Of a DNA stretch of 64,000 nt, positions 56,520 to 63,622 are shown one piece after another. The position numbers and the translations under genes are program-made. Each line of letters starts with the position of its first letter. Within the stretch, counting starts at the first letter, position 1. The notes under the pieces were generated by a model. That model did no database searches. It was not told where the DNA came from and saw only the letters and a list, made by a program, of their open reading frames with translations. This DNA is from Desulfobacterales bacterium. Lineage in GTDB: Bacteria > Desulfobacterota > Desulfobacteria > Desulfobacterales > JAFDDL01. Location of the stretch: assembly GCA_034003325.1 (NCBI GenBank), contig JAVEYW010000017.1, forward strand, positions 52,837 through 116,836, given 5' to 3'.

Positions 56520-56755
56520 ATGTGCGAATCGACGGCGAATCCTGCCGCATCCGCGCGGCCGTCCTGCCCTCGGCGGCTATTCCGCGCATGCCGACGGCGA
56601 GGACCTGCTGCAATGGGCGGCGGCCGTTCGGCCCGGGAAGGTCAAACTCGTTCACGGAGAGGTGTCTGCCCAAGCGCACCTTTACCGGTTGATTCAATCG
56701 CATTTGGAATTCAGCCCTGATGGTAAAGGCATTGTTTCGGACTTCGACATTTGAA
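56514..56755 (+). pseudogene. RMMBL-type metallo-beta-lactamase C-terminal fragment, frameshifted
   Basis: HVRIDGESCRIRAAV in one frame continues, after a shift near 56565, as LGGYSAHADGEDLLQWAA and VKLVHGEVSAQAHLYRLI in another, ending at a TGA at 56755. GGYSAHAD and LVHGE are the hallmark motifs of the C-terminal RMMBL domain of beta-CASP/mRNA 3'-processing-like hydrolases. Only this part remains, fused to the nucleotidyltransferase fragment. Confidence 0.75.
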
Positions 56756-57012
56756 ATTAAGCCCAGCACCCAGTGCCTATAACTTGTTTTTTCAATGCCT
56801 CAGAACTCTTCCTGCTCACCGTTCACCGTTCATCTTTTACGGCTTTTAAACAGTTGGAACGTTTTTTCTTAGCGGCCTCTTTTTGAATGCAAAAAGTGGC
56901 TTCTAAGCCCGATTTCAGGGCATTTTTTGGGTCTAACGGGTTAAGTTAATATGATTTTTCTTAGTCCGACCCAAAATGATCGGATTTCCGCAAACCGAAA
57001 AAACGCCGTTTT
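56756..57012. other. Spacer with degenerate repeat module
   Basis: It includes tandem GTTCACCGTTCA-like sequence near 56820 and a degenerate copy of the island spacer (AAAGTGGCTTCTAAG at about 56890, then TTAAGTTAATATGAT and TTAGTCCGACCCAAA near 56970). No gene. Confidence 0.5.
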
Positions 57013-57108
57013 ACCCGCAGCCCCTATGCGGCGGCCAAGCTGTATGCCTATTGGATCACAGTGAACTACCGCGAAGCTTATCGGTTATATACCTGTAACG
57101 GCATACTG
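57013..57108 (+). pseudogene. GDP-mannose 4,6-dehydratase fragment
   Basis: This short stretch translates to [19 protein letters not shown] followed by [13 protein letters not shown]. This is the strongly conserved active-site region of Gmd with the YxxxK catalytic pair (SPYAAAK). Nothing before or after it is gmd-like, so it is a relic of about 32 codons, dropped 35 bp after a degenerate TTGGTCCGACCCCA motif. Confidence 0.8.
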
Positions 57109-57193
57109 TTGGCCGTTGACGGCAAGGTGAAACGTAGGGTATCTTATATAACATGTATCACTGTAGCCATCACCCAAATCGGGAGATATTAAA

Positions 57194-57424
57194 ATGCAGG
57201 CAGAAAAAATGTTGGTTGAAACAGATCAATATGGGCGACTGTTGCAACAACCCAAATTACCTCCCAATGCCCGTATGGAGGCAATCTTCCTGTTACTGGA
57301 GGATACCCGTAAAAGTGGTAGGGCCATTAGAAAGCCGTCCAAAAAAATTATGGGAAAAGGAAAGATCATTGGCGATATTATGGCGCCGGTTGCCCCGATT
57401 GAAGATTGGGATGCATTGCGATGA
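57194..57424 (+). CDS. Antitoxin of a VapBC-type pair
   Basis: A 76-residue protein, GGAGA upstream, whose stop overlaps the PIN toxin start (ATGA). The N-terminus MLVETDQYGRLLQQPKLPPN has the look of AbrB/DUF2281-type antitoxins, and the rest is basic and helical, likely the toxin-binding tail. Family assignment is by context; it should neutralise the toxin and repress the operon. Confidence 0.7.
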   Translation: MQAEKMLVETDQYGRLLQQPKLPPNARMEAIFLLLEDTRKSGRAIRKPSKKIMGKGKIIGDIMAPVAPIEDWDALR

Positions 57425-57825
57425 TTTTGATGGATACTCATATTTGGCTTCGCTGGTTGTTGCCTGATGACCCGCTACCTCAAAACGTAATCAAGCTGAT
57501 TGAAACAACCGAGAACCTGGCGGTATCCTCTATTTCATGCTGGGAAGTCGTTTTACTGGAAAAACTCCACCGGATAGAATTGCCTTTATCTGCTGACGAA
57601 TGGTTGAAAGAGGCACTCAATGAATCGATAGTGACAGCGTTGCCGATTACTGCGACTATTGCCAGCCTTGCAGGATCACTGCCATATCATCATAAAGACC
57701 CTGCAGACAGGTTTATTATTGCCACAGCAATTTACCACGATATGAAACTGATTAGTTTTGATGGCTATTTCCCATCGTATTGCGAACTAAATAATCGTTT
57801 GATAACAGAAAGTTCGAAATTATAA
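57421..57825 (+). CDS. PIN-domain toxin (VapC-like)
   Basis: A 134-residue PIN RNase. The acidic residues are present: Asp5 in MDTHIW, Glu in SCWEVV, and DPADRFIIATA with the two C-terminal Asp. It ends with a KLISFDGYF segment, typical of the PHD-linked PIN group. The start at 57421 overlaps the antitoxin stop by 4 nt; a longer frame from 57406 is unlikely. Intact, unlike the PIN copy at 56030. Confidence 0.85.
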   Translation: MILMDTHIWLRWLLPDDPLPQNVIKLIETTENLAVSSISCWEVVLLEKLHRIELPLSADEWLKEALNESIVTALPITATIASLAGSLPYHHKDPADRFIIATAIYHDMKLISFDGYFPSYCELNNRLITESSKL

Positions 57826-57992
57826 TTCCCTTGGCGTACACGAAAAGACCCGCCATCATTGTTTTAAAACCCTATCGTCCATGGCCTATAGCCAGCTTTT
57901 CACTGTTCACCGCATAACATACGACGAACGGGACGTTTTTTTTAGCCAGACCCAATGCCGCCAGGCATGGCCTATTGCCCATAGCCCCAACC

Positions 57993-58162
57993 ATGACCGA
58001 CCTCATCCCTATTGAAAACATCACGGGCATGATTTATCTGATCCGTGGACAAAAGGTTATGCTTGGCCGAGACCTGTCAGCTCTGTATGGCGTTGAAACG
58101 AGGGTTTTGAAACAGGCGGTCAGAAGGAATATTCAACGTTTTCCTGAAGATTTTATGTTCGG
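57993..58162 (+). pseudogene. ORF6N-domain protein, N-terminal fragment
   Basis: It encodes [21 protein letters not shown] followed by [19 protein letters not shown], the ORF6N domain found in phage antirepressors and mobile-element proteins. At DFMF the frame leaves the family. The matching rest of such a protein (FELTLVENLRLRSQ onward) is found 5.1 kb away at 63259-63622. Both halves share TATGTTCG at the break (58154-58161 and 63259-63266). Confidence 0.8.
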
Positions 58163-58903
58163 ATTGATAAAATCACGCCTGATTGCCGGGTTGTCGCAAG
58201 GGATGCGTTTTCGGAGTTGCTTCCTGAATTTATTGAAAAGACAACGAGGCATTTTACGGCGGAGAGATTTGTTCGGTATCATAGCACGTCCATCGGGCTC
58301 GATAAAAAATTCCGTGAGACGCTCATATCCATGATAGAAGGCGATGAGGTTGAGGTGTCTTTCCAAGATGCTGTTCGAAATAACCAATTGTTCGGCACCC
58401 CTCAACCGCTTCAAACGCTTTCGGCTTTCCGGGCGCGCAGCCCAGTTGATAAAGGAAAATGATTGGGATTTGCTTTTAGTGGTGGCAGAGACAGGAGAAT
58501 GGTTGAAGAAAAAAGAAATTTCCGAAGTGCTTAAATACCGAGAAAACGCGAAGATGGCCGTCATTGTGGCCGATAAGGCCTTTTCATCCGAATTGAATCC
58601 GAGTTTGGCGCTATTCTTGGAGAAAGAATCCGCTGGTTGCCGTGGTGGCTCCATATTCAGCATTTGACGCTATTTCTGAAAAAAGGAACGGTGCTTCACG
58701 GGCTGTATTTTGAGAGGCGTCTTCGAAACTCGCACAGTATCCCATTTTTTCTGGATGGAGAGGATACAAATATGGCACTTGATGTGTTTTTAGCCTATTG
58801 GATCAAGGCAAGAAATTTTGAAGCGGTCCAAGATAAGATCATAATCGATTCATATGCGGTCGCCAAGGAGAGAGCGGAATTGTTCAAGAGTGTCTATATT
58901 TGA
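58163..58903 (+). pseudogene. Multiply frameshifted gene of unknown family
   Basis: Protein-like sequence runs through changing frames: [20 protein letters not shown] and on to QDAVRNNQLFG; then RAAQLIKENDWDLLLVVAE to SLALFLEKE; then NPLVAVVAPYSAFDAISEK; then GLYFERRLRNSHSIPFFLDG to AELFKSVYI and a stop at 58903. At least two and probably three shifts are needed to read it as one protein of about 245 residues. I do not recognise the family. The pieces are consistent in composition, so this is a decayed gene and not several small ones. Confidence 0.6.
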
Positions 58904-59152
58904 GACGTTATGTGCTACGTTTCGGTTTATTTGGTTCATACAGTCCCAGAATAAATAATGGCAACGGGTTTTTCTTTATCTACTTTGCTGGCCGCCGAAA
59001 GGGTATGGCCGGCCGCTGTTGTTTTGATGATTTGCTTTTAGGAGGGCCATTTCGGGGTTAAAAAGGGCCTTCTAAGGGCAGTTCCGAGGCATATTTTGGG
59101 ATTACTTGCTTGGATTTATTCGTTATCTTTTGGTCCGACCCCAAATTGAACT
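58904..59152. other. Spacer module before RAYT copy 1
   Basis: A degenerate island spacer (AAAAAGGGCCTTCTAAGGGC, then GGATTTATTCGTTATC) ending in the exact motif at 59130-59143. No gene. Confidence 0.5.
59130..59143 (+). repeat. Junction motif TTGGTCCGACCCCA
   Basis: First exact copy. The truncated transposase sequence starts 10 bp after it (59153). Confidence 0.85.
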
Positions 59153-59887
59153 CACATCACCCATCGTTGTCACAAGAAAGATTTTCTGCTGAAATTTTCA
59201 AAGGACCGGCAGCGATGGCTGCAATGGCTTTTTGAAGCCAGAAAACGATACGAGACCTCGATTCTGAATTATATCGTCACGTCAAATCATGTCCACCTGC
59301 TGGTGTATGACACAGGTGAACCGGAAAGCATTCCCAGAATGCTGCAACTGGTGGCTGGCCGGACTGCTCAAGAATACAATCAACGTAAAATGCGAAAAGG
59401 TGCTTTTTGGGAAGACCGTTATCATGCCACGGCTGTTGAAACGGATGACCATTTAATCCGATGCATGGTATACATCGATATCAACATGGTGCGCGCCGGT
59501 GTTGTAACTCATCCATCTGAATGGAAGGAAAGCGGCTACAACGAAATTCAAAACCCCCGGAAGCGTTATGCGATCATAGATCAGAACAGACTCCTATCTT
59601 TGTTCGGTAAAGCAACTATAGATGATTTGAAGTCATCCCATTTTAAGTGGGTGGAACAAGGGCTGGAAGAAAATAAGAAGACGCGTCAATCGAAATGGAC
59701 AGAAAGTATAGCGATCGGGAGCGATGAGTTTGTGGCGAAGACGAAGAAACAGGTTGGAACTGGGAAAATCGAATCTAAAGATGAAGATTTCTATTTGCGG
59801 GAGTCACAAGAGCCGTTTGGATTATCCGAAGCTTCCGATCTTCAAAATGAAGAACAAAATTCTTACGAATGGAGCGTTTTTGCTTAG
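59153..59887 (+). pseudogene. REP-associated tyrosine transposase, 5'-truncated copy
   Basis: Identical to codons 15-258 of the intact copy at 62268-63044 (offset 3157 bp, no indel), but the first 14 codons and the start are missing; sequence identity begins exactly at 59153/62310. The HUH motif NHVHLL and the catalytic Tyr (AQEYN) are still encoded, but the only start, GTG or internal, lies after the HUH motif, so a functional protein is unlikely. Confidence 0.88.
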
Positions 59888-60099
59888 ATTCCCCCATTTT
59901 TTGGGGCTTTTGCAGATTAAGTACTTAAGTTAACATGATTTTGATTGGTCCAACCCGCGATCGATCTTCGCCCGGTTGGGTTGTCTTAGGGGCTTCGTTT
60001 TGGGGGTGAAAAGTGGTTTCTAAGGTCGATTTCGGGGTACTTTTTGAGCTTATTCAGCTAATTTTATTTGTTTTTGCTTGGTCCGACCCCAGATTGCCT
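59888..60099 (+). repeat. Duplicated 3' flank of RAYT, copy 1
   Basis: It matches 63045-63258 except for two single-base gaps and a C/T change. It opens with a CCCCA-TTTTT-TGGGG hairpin just after the stop and then the palindrome TTAAGTACTTAA. It contains GTGAAAAGTGG(T/C)TTCTAAGG and ends with TTGGTCCGACCCCAGATTGCC. It is probably the right end of the mobile unit. Confidence 0.8.
60078..60091 (+). repeat. Junction motif TTGGTCCGACCCCA
   Basis: Second exact copy, at the end of the duplicated flank. Confidence 0.85.
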
Positions 60100-60100
60100 C

Positions 60101-60114
60101 TTGGTCCGACCCCA
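60101..60114 (+). repeat. Junction motif TTGGTCCGACCCCA, tandem copy
   Basis: Third exact copy, 23 bp after the second; the whole 21-bp string through GATTGCC is repeated in tandem. Confidence 0.85.
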
Positions 60115-60392
60115 GATTGCCTTAATGGGGCATTTAAGCTCTATTCGTGGGTGTTTTTGCAGATTAACTACCTAAGTTAACATGATTTTGCTTGGCGACC
60201 CCAAATCCGATATTTTGAGACTACGGGATTTCCCAGCTACTTTGGTTGGTTTCCATATACATTGAAAAGTGGACAGTTTACTTGCTACAAAGGCGGACAT
60301 TTCTATTTGTTGCTAACAGGTAAGAAAATTTTCACTTGACGCATATCATAATTATGATAATTTAAAGTACCAATTATGATAGGAGGTGCGAT
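60115..60392. other. Spacer and promoter region of the Phd/RelE pair
   Basis: It holds a degenerate spacer (TTTTGCAGATTAACTACC, then CTTGGCGACCCCAAAT at about 60193) and the toxin-antitoxin operator below. No gene is seen between. Confidence 0.5.
60336..60386 (+). promoter_or_regulatory. Promoter and palindromic operator of the Phd/RelE pair
   Basis: TTGACG (60336-60341) is followed by the perfect 16-bp palindrome TATCATAATTATGATA (60344-60359) and a third half-site AATTATGATA (60372-60381), which abuts the AGGAGG ribosome site. Antitoxin-toxin complex binding here would block the promoter, the usual conditional autoregulation of such pairs. Confidence 0.75.
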
Positions 60393-60656
60393 ATGCCTTT
60401 GATAAGACCTATATCTGACTTGCGCAATCGGGCACTTGAAATATCCGAGATTTGCCATGCCGAGGGACAACCCATTTTCATCACACGCAATGGCAAGGGT
60501 GACATGGTTGTTATGAGCCAGGCTCATTACGAACGCCTGCAAAGCTTGATTGAATTGTATCAAAAGCTGGGGGAAGCTGAAGTTTTGGATGCGGAGGGAG
60601 AAAAGGGGATTTCCCACACGGATCTTATGAAGAAGCTCAAAAATAAAATAAAATGA
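60393..60656 (+). CDS. Phd/YefM-family antitoxin
   Basis: An 87-residue protein. The N-terminal DNA-binding part (PISDLRNRALEISEICHAEG, then PIFITRNGKGDMVVMS) is typical of Phd/YefM, and the charged C-terminal helix binds toxin. Strong AGGAGG site. Its stop overlaps the toxin start by ATGA. Intact pair with 60653-60958. Confidence 0.88.
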   Translation: MPLIRPISDLRNRALEISEICHAEGQPIFITRNGKGDMVVMSQAHYERLQSLIELYQKLGEAEVLDAEGEKGISHTDLMKKLKNKIK

Positions 60657-60958
60657 CCGTCACGCTCGAAATACGTTATTTGGCGACTGCAGAAAGAGAT
60701 TTGGATGACATTTTTCAGTACATTATCAAGGATAACCCGGTTGCGGCGTCATCGCTTCTGGAAGAGATTGATCGATCAATTTCCAATCTGTCATCCAACC
60801 CCGAACTCGGAGTGGTCCCGAAAGACGATCGATTGAAAAAACTGGGATATAGAGTTTTGATCATCAGAAAGTATCTTGTTTTTTATGTTATAAAAAATGA
60901 GGTCATACAAATTCGGCGCGTTCTCCACGGTGCCAGGCAATACGGCTTTCTCCTATAA
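60653..60958 (+). CDS. RelE/ParE-family toxin
   Basis: A 101-residue toxin with the family pattern ATAERDLDDIFQYI, a LGYRVLIIRKYLVFYVI strand pair and the terminal IRRVLHGARQY. The RVLHGARQ ending is shared by ParE and RelE groups, so gyrase poison or mRNA interferase cannot be told apart by eye. Translationally coupled to its antitoxin. Confidence 0.85.
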   Translation: MTVTLEIRYLATAERDLDDIFQYIIKDNPVAASSLLEEIDRSISNLSSNPELGVVPKDDRLKKLGYRVLIIRKYLVFYVIKNEVIQIRRVLHGARQYGFLL

Positions 60959-61262
60959 AACCCAACGGCATAAATTGGCGCAGTTTTCTTCTCTTTACCG
61001 TAAGGCCAAACAGGGCTCGGCATGCCGTTTTCACACCTTGTACGACCGGGTCCGGCTTCGCTCGTGTTATATTCGTCCTGCCGGACGGGTGGGTGTTAAC
61101 CCTCTGAACTGGCGGTATTTTTCTTTGCGCTTATTGCCCCTTCGGCATACACATTCAGTTGACTGGTTTTTTAGAGCCCTTTTTTGAGGCGTAAAATTAG
61201 GATTCTAAGGTCGATTTTGGGGCAGTTTTTAAGCTTATCAAGCTAAATTTATTTGTTTTTTT
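60959..61262 (+). pseudogene. Possible group II intron reverse transcriptase remnant and spacer
   Basis: In the frame covering about 60964-61100 the sequence reads LAQFSSLYRKAKQGSACRFH then TLYDRVRLR, resembling the N-terminal FxxLYDKV region of group II intron reverse transcriptases. No catalytic domain is left. From about 61170 a spacer module (GGATTCTAAGGTCGATTTTG, then AGCTAAATTTATTTG) leads to the motif at 61263. The intron call is tentative. Confidence 0.35.
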
Positions 61263-61276
61263 TTGGTCCGACCCCA
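61263..61276 (+). repeat. Junction motif TTGGTCCGACCCCA
   Basis: Fourth exact copy, just before the promoter of the ParDE pair. Confidence 0.85.
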
Positions 61277-61298
61277 ATGGAATATCCGACAAATCGAC

Positions 61299-61333
61299 TT
61301 GAAATATACCAACATGTAATATATTTTGGTATA
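61299..61333 (+). promoter_or_regulatory. Promoter and inverted repeat of the ParDE pair
   Basis: TTGAAA (61299-61304), a 17-bp spacer and TATTTT (61322-61327). The arms TATACCAA (61305-61312) and TTGGTATA (61326-61333) flank the core promoter and are a likely autoregulatory operator. Confidence 0.65.
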
Positions 61334-61358
61334 AAGTTTATTCATGGGGGAATATAAA

Positions 61359-61601
61359 ATGCAAAAAAACACAAGCGTGACCCTTGGCAAGCACTATGAG
61401 GCATTTATTGCGCACCAAATTGAAATCGGCCATTTTTCATCGGCCAGTGAGGCGATCCGGGCTGGCCTTAGGCTTCTTGAGGAAAAGGACTTTAAAATGG
61501 CAGCGTTGCGACGCGCTCTTGAAGATGGTGAGAATAGCGGCTATGCTGAATACACTCTTACCGGCCTGACGGAAGATCTCGATAAGGAAAGCGTCGGATA
61601 G
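61359..61601 (+). CDS. ParD-family antitoxin
   Basis: An 80-residue protein with the ribbon-helix-helix N-terminus TSVTLGKHYEAFIAHQI and the ParD hallmark GHFSSASEAIRAGLRLLEE. The start at 61359 has GGGGGAA 7 nt upstream; an ATG at 61344 lies before that site. The stop overlaps the toxin GTG. Confidence 0.88.
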   Translation: MQKNTSVTLGKHYEAFIAHQIEIGHFSSASEAIRAGLRLLEEKDFKMAALRRALEDGENSGYAEYTLTGLTEDLDKESVG

Positions 61602-61891
61602 TGGCGGCATTTCGTCTTACCGCCAGAGCTGTGGAGGATATGAAAGCCATAGGTCGTTTTACAGAGCGTAATTGGGGCCGATGGCAAAGAAACAAGTATC
61701 TATCCATGCTTGATTCCTGTTTTCAAACGATTTTGCACCAACCTGAAATTGGAATTCAGTGTGGTGATATCAGATCAGGTTACCGGAAATATCATGTTGG
61801 CAGGCACCTCATTTTTTACCGCCAAGTTGATATCTATATTGAGATCGTACGTATTTTGCATGACAGCATGGATATCGAACTCCACTTTTAA
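61601..61891 (+). CDS. ParE-family toxin
   Basis: A 96-residue toxin: ARAVEDMKAIGRFTERNWG, YRKYHVGRHLIFYRQ and the C-terminal VRILHDSMDIELHF are all standard for ParE, which poisons DNA gyrase. The GTG start overlaps the antitoxin stop (TAGTG). Intact pair. Confidence 0.88.
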   Translation: MAAFRLTARAVEDMKAIGRFTERNWGRWQRNKYLSMLDSCFQTILHQPEIGIQCGDIRSGYRKYHVGRHLIFYRQVDIYIEIVRILHDSMDIELHF

Positions 61892-61893
61892 CT

Positions 61894-62068
61894 CTTGGAA
61901 GCAATGTGTTTGTGACGGACACGAAAAAGCGGCGCGGTGCAGGAAGGGCAGGGATTGAAGGCGGAGATTTTTACTTGCGGGATTCTGCACCGGCTGTTTG
62001 GATTATCTGCGACTTTAGACCCTCAAGATGAAAAGCAGAATTCCTACGAATGGGACATTTTTTCTTAG
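61894..62068 (+). pseudogene. Third RAYT: C-terminal remnant, frameshifted
   Basis: It reads LGSNVFVTDTKKRRGAGR and GGDFYLRDS, then in a shifted frame LFGLSATLDPQDEKQNSYEW and a stop, parallel to IGSDEFVAKTKK, DEDFYLRES and EEQNSYEWSVFA in the intact copy. The DNA is clearly diverged, so this is an older relic, ending with the same kind of C-rich/G-rich hairpin (CCCATTTTGGGG). Confidence 0.75.
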
Positions 62069-62267
62069 AAAACCCATTTTGGGGATGAAATGGGGGCCCT
62101 AAGCTTAATTATGAAGTGCTTGTTGAGTTTAACTTGCTGATTAATTGGCAAATTGCTTGGTTTGGCCCCAAAACGGACAATGATGTTTCCGAGACATCCA
62201 CAGGCCCGGATGTCCGATTTAGCCATTCTCAAAAAATTCATCAATACCACATAAGCTCAGTATCGCC

Positions 62268-63044
62268 ATGCCCAGAGCCAATCGTCATTTTATACCAGGT
62301 CATGCTTGGCACATCACCCATCGTTGTCACAAGAAAGATTTTCTGCTGAAATTTTCAAAGGACCGGCAGCGATGGCTGCAATGGCTTTTTGAAGCCAGAA
62401 AACGATACGAGACCTCGATTCTGAATTATATCGTCACGTCAAATCATGTCCACCTGCTGGTGTATGACACAGGTGAACCGGAAAGCATTCCCAGAATGCT
62501 GCAACTGGTGGCTGGCCGGACTGCTCAAGAATACAATCAACGTAAAATGCGAAAAGGTGCTTTTTGGGAAGACCGTTATCATGCCACGGCTGTTGAAACG
62601 GATGACCATTTAATCCGATGCATGGTATACATCGATATCAACATGGTGCGCGCCGGTGTTGTAACTCATCCATCTGAATGGAAGGAAAGCGGCTACAACG
62701 AAATTCAAAACCCCCGGAAGCGTTATGCGATCATAGATCAGAACAGACTCCTATCTTTGTTCGGTAAAGCAACTATAGATGATTTGAAGTCATCCCATTT
62801 TAAGTGGGTGGAACAAGGGCTGGAAGAAAATAAGAAGACGCGTCAATCGAAATGGACAGAAAGTATAGCGATCGGGAGCGATGAGTTTGTGGCGAAGACG
62901 AAGAAACAGGTTGGAACTGGGAAAATCGAATCTAAAGATGAAGATTTCTATTTGCGGGAGTCACAAGAGCCGTTTGGATTATCCGAAGCTTCCGATCTTC
63001 AAAATGAAGAACAAAATTCTTACGAATGGAGCGTTTTTGCTTAG
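62268..63044 (+). CDS. REP-associated tyrosine transposase (RAYT, IS200-like Y1/HUH)
   Basis: A 258-residue HUH-superfamily single-strand nuclease/transposase. The metal motif is His60-Val-His62 in SNHVHLL and the probable nucleophile Tyr89 in AQEYN. The conserved block GAFWEDRYHATAVE, CMVYIDINMVRAGVV follows. The N-terminus PRANRHFIPGHAWHITHRC is normal. RAYTs are usually single-copy domesticated transposases linked to REP hairpins; here a second, almost identical truncated copy and an older relic sit within 3.2 kb, indicating local mobility or duplication. The C-terminal 90 residues are not part of the catalytic core. Confidence 0.88.
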   Translation: MPRANRHFIPGHAWHITHRCHKKDFLLKFSKDRQRWLQWLFEARKRYETSILNYIVTSNHVHLLVYDTGEPESIPRMLQLVAGRTAQEYNQRKMRKGAFWEDRYHATAVETDDHLIRCMVYIDINMVRAGVVTHPSEWKESGYNEIQNPRKRYAIIDQNRLLSLFGKATIDDLKSSHFKWVEQGLEENKKTRQSKWTESIAIGSDEFVAKTKKQVGTGKIESKDEDFYLRESQEPFGLSEASDLQNEEQNSYEWSVFA

Positions 63045-63258
63045 ATTCCCCCATTTTTTGGGGCTTTTGCAGATTAAGTACTTAAGTTAACATGATTTTG
63101 ATTGGTCCAACCCGCGATCGATCTTCGCCCGGGTTGGGTTGTTCTTAGGGGCTTCGTTTTGGGGGTGAAAAGTGGCTTCTAAGGTCGATTTCGGGGTACT
63201 TTTTGAGCTTATTCAGCTAATTTTATTTGTTTTTGCTTGGTCCGACCCCAGATTGCCC
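63045..63258 (+). repeat. Duplicated 3' flank of RAYT, copy 2
   Basis: Near-identical to 59888-60099, with the same CCCCA/TGGGG hairpin, TTAAGTACTTAA and final motif. It ends 1 bp before the ORF6N C-terminal fragment. Confidence 0.8.
63237..63250 (+). repeat. Junction motif TTGGTCCGACCCCA
   Basis: Fifth exact copy. The ORF6N fragment begins 9 bp after it. Confidence 0.85.
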
Positions 63259-63622
63259 TATGTTCGAATTGACCCTTGTAGAAAATCTTCGTTTAAGATC
63301 ACAAAATGTGATCTTAAAGCGAGGGCAACATTCGAAATACACCCCCATGGCTTTTACGGAACAAGGTGTCGCGATGCTGTCAAGTGTATTGAACAGTGAA
63401 CAGGCCGCGCAAGTTAACATCCAAATCATTCGGGCATTCACAAAACTCCGGCATCATCTTTTGGATAATGATGCGCTTCGCAGGGAAATTGAAAATCTCA
63501 AAGCAGATACCGATGGAAAATTCCGGATTGTTTTTGAAACGCTTGACCAGCTTTTATCCTTGGAAAGCAAGCCAAAAAATAAAATCGGATACATAAAAGA
63601 AGAACTCATGGAATACGGCTAG
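63259..63622 (+). pseudogene. ORF6N-domain protein, C-terminal fragment
   Basis: It encodes MFELTLVENLRLRSQ, YTPMAFTEQGVAMLSSVLNS, VNIQIIRAFTKLRHHLL and a coiled-coil end, the normal second half of ORF6N proteins. It lacks the N-terminal domain, which is found at 57993-58162. It is directly preceded by the RAYT flank, so it has no own start of the right kind. Confidence 0.82.

Noticed and set aside
58217..58903. Three separate small genes
   Set aside because: Their frames join end to end as one protein-like sequence, so a frameshifted pseudogene explains them better.
59724..59933. 69-codon frame present in both RAYT copies
   Set aside because: An out-of-frame overlap inside the transposase gene; its conservation is explained by the duplication.
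59130..63250. Integron attC-type cassette array
   Set aside because: No integrase is seen, the motif is short and not part of a long imperfect palindrome, and several cargo pieces are broken fragments rather than cassettes.
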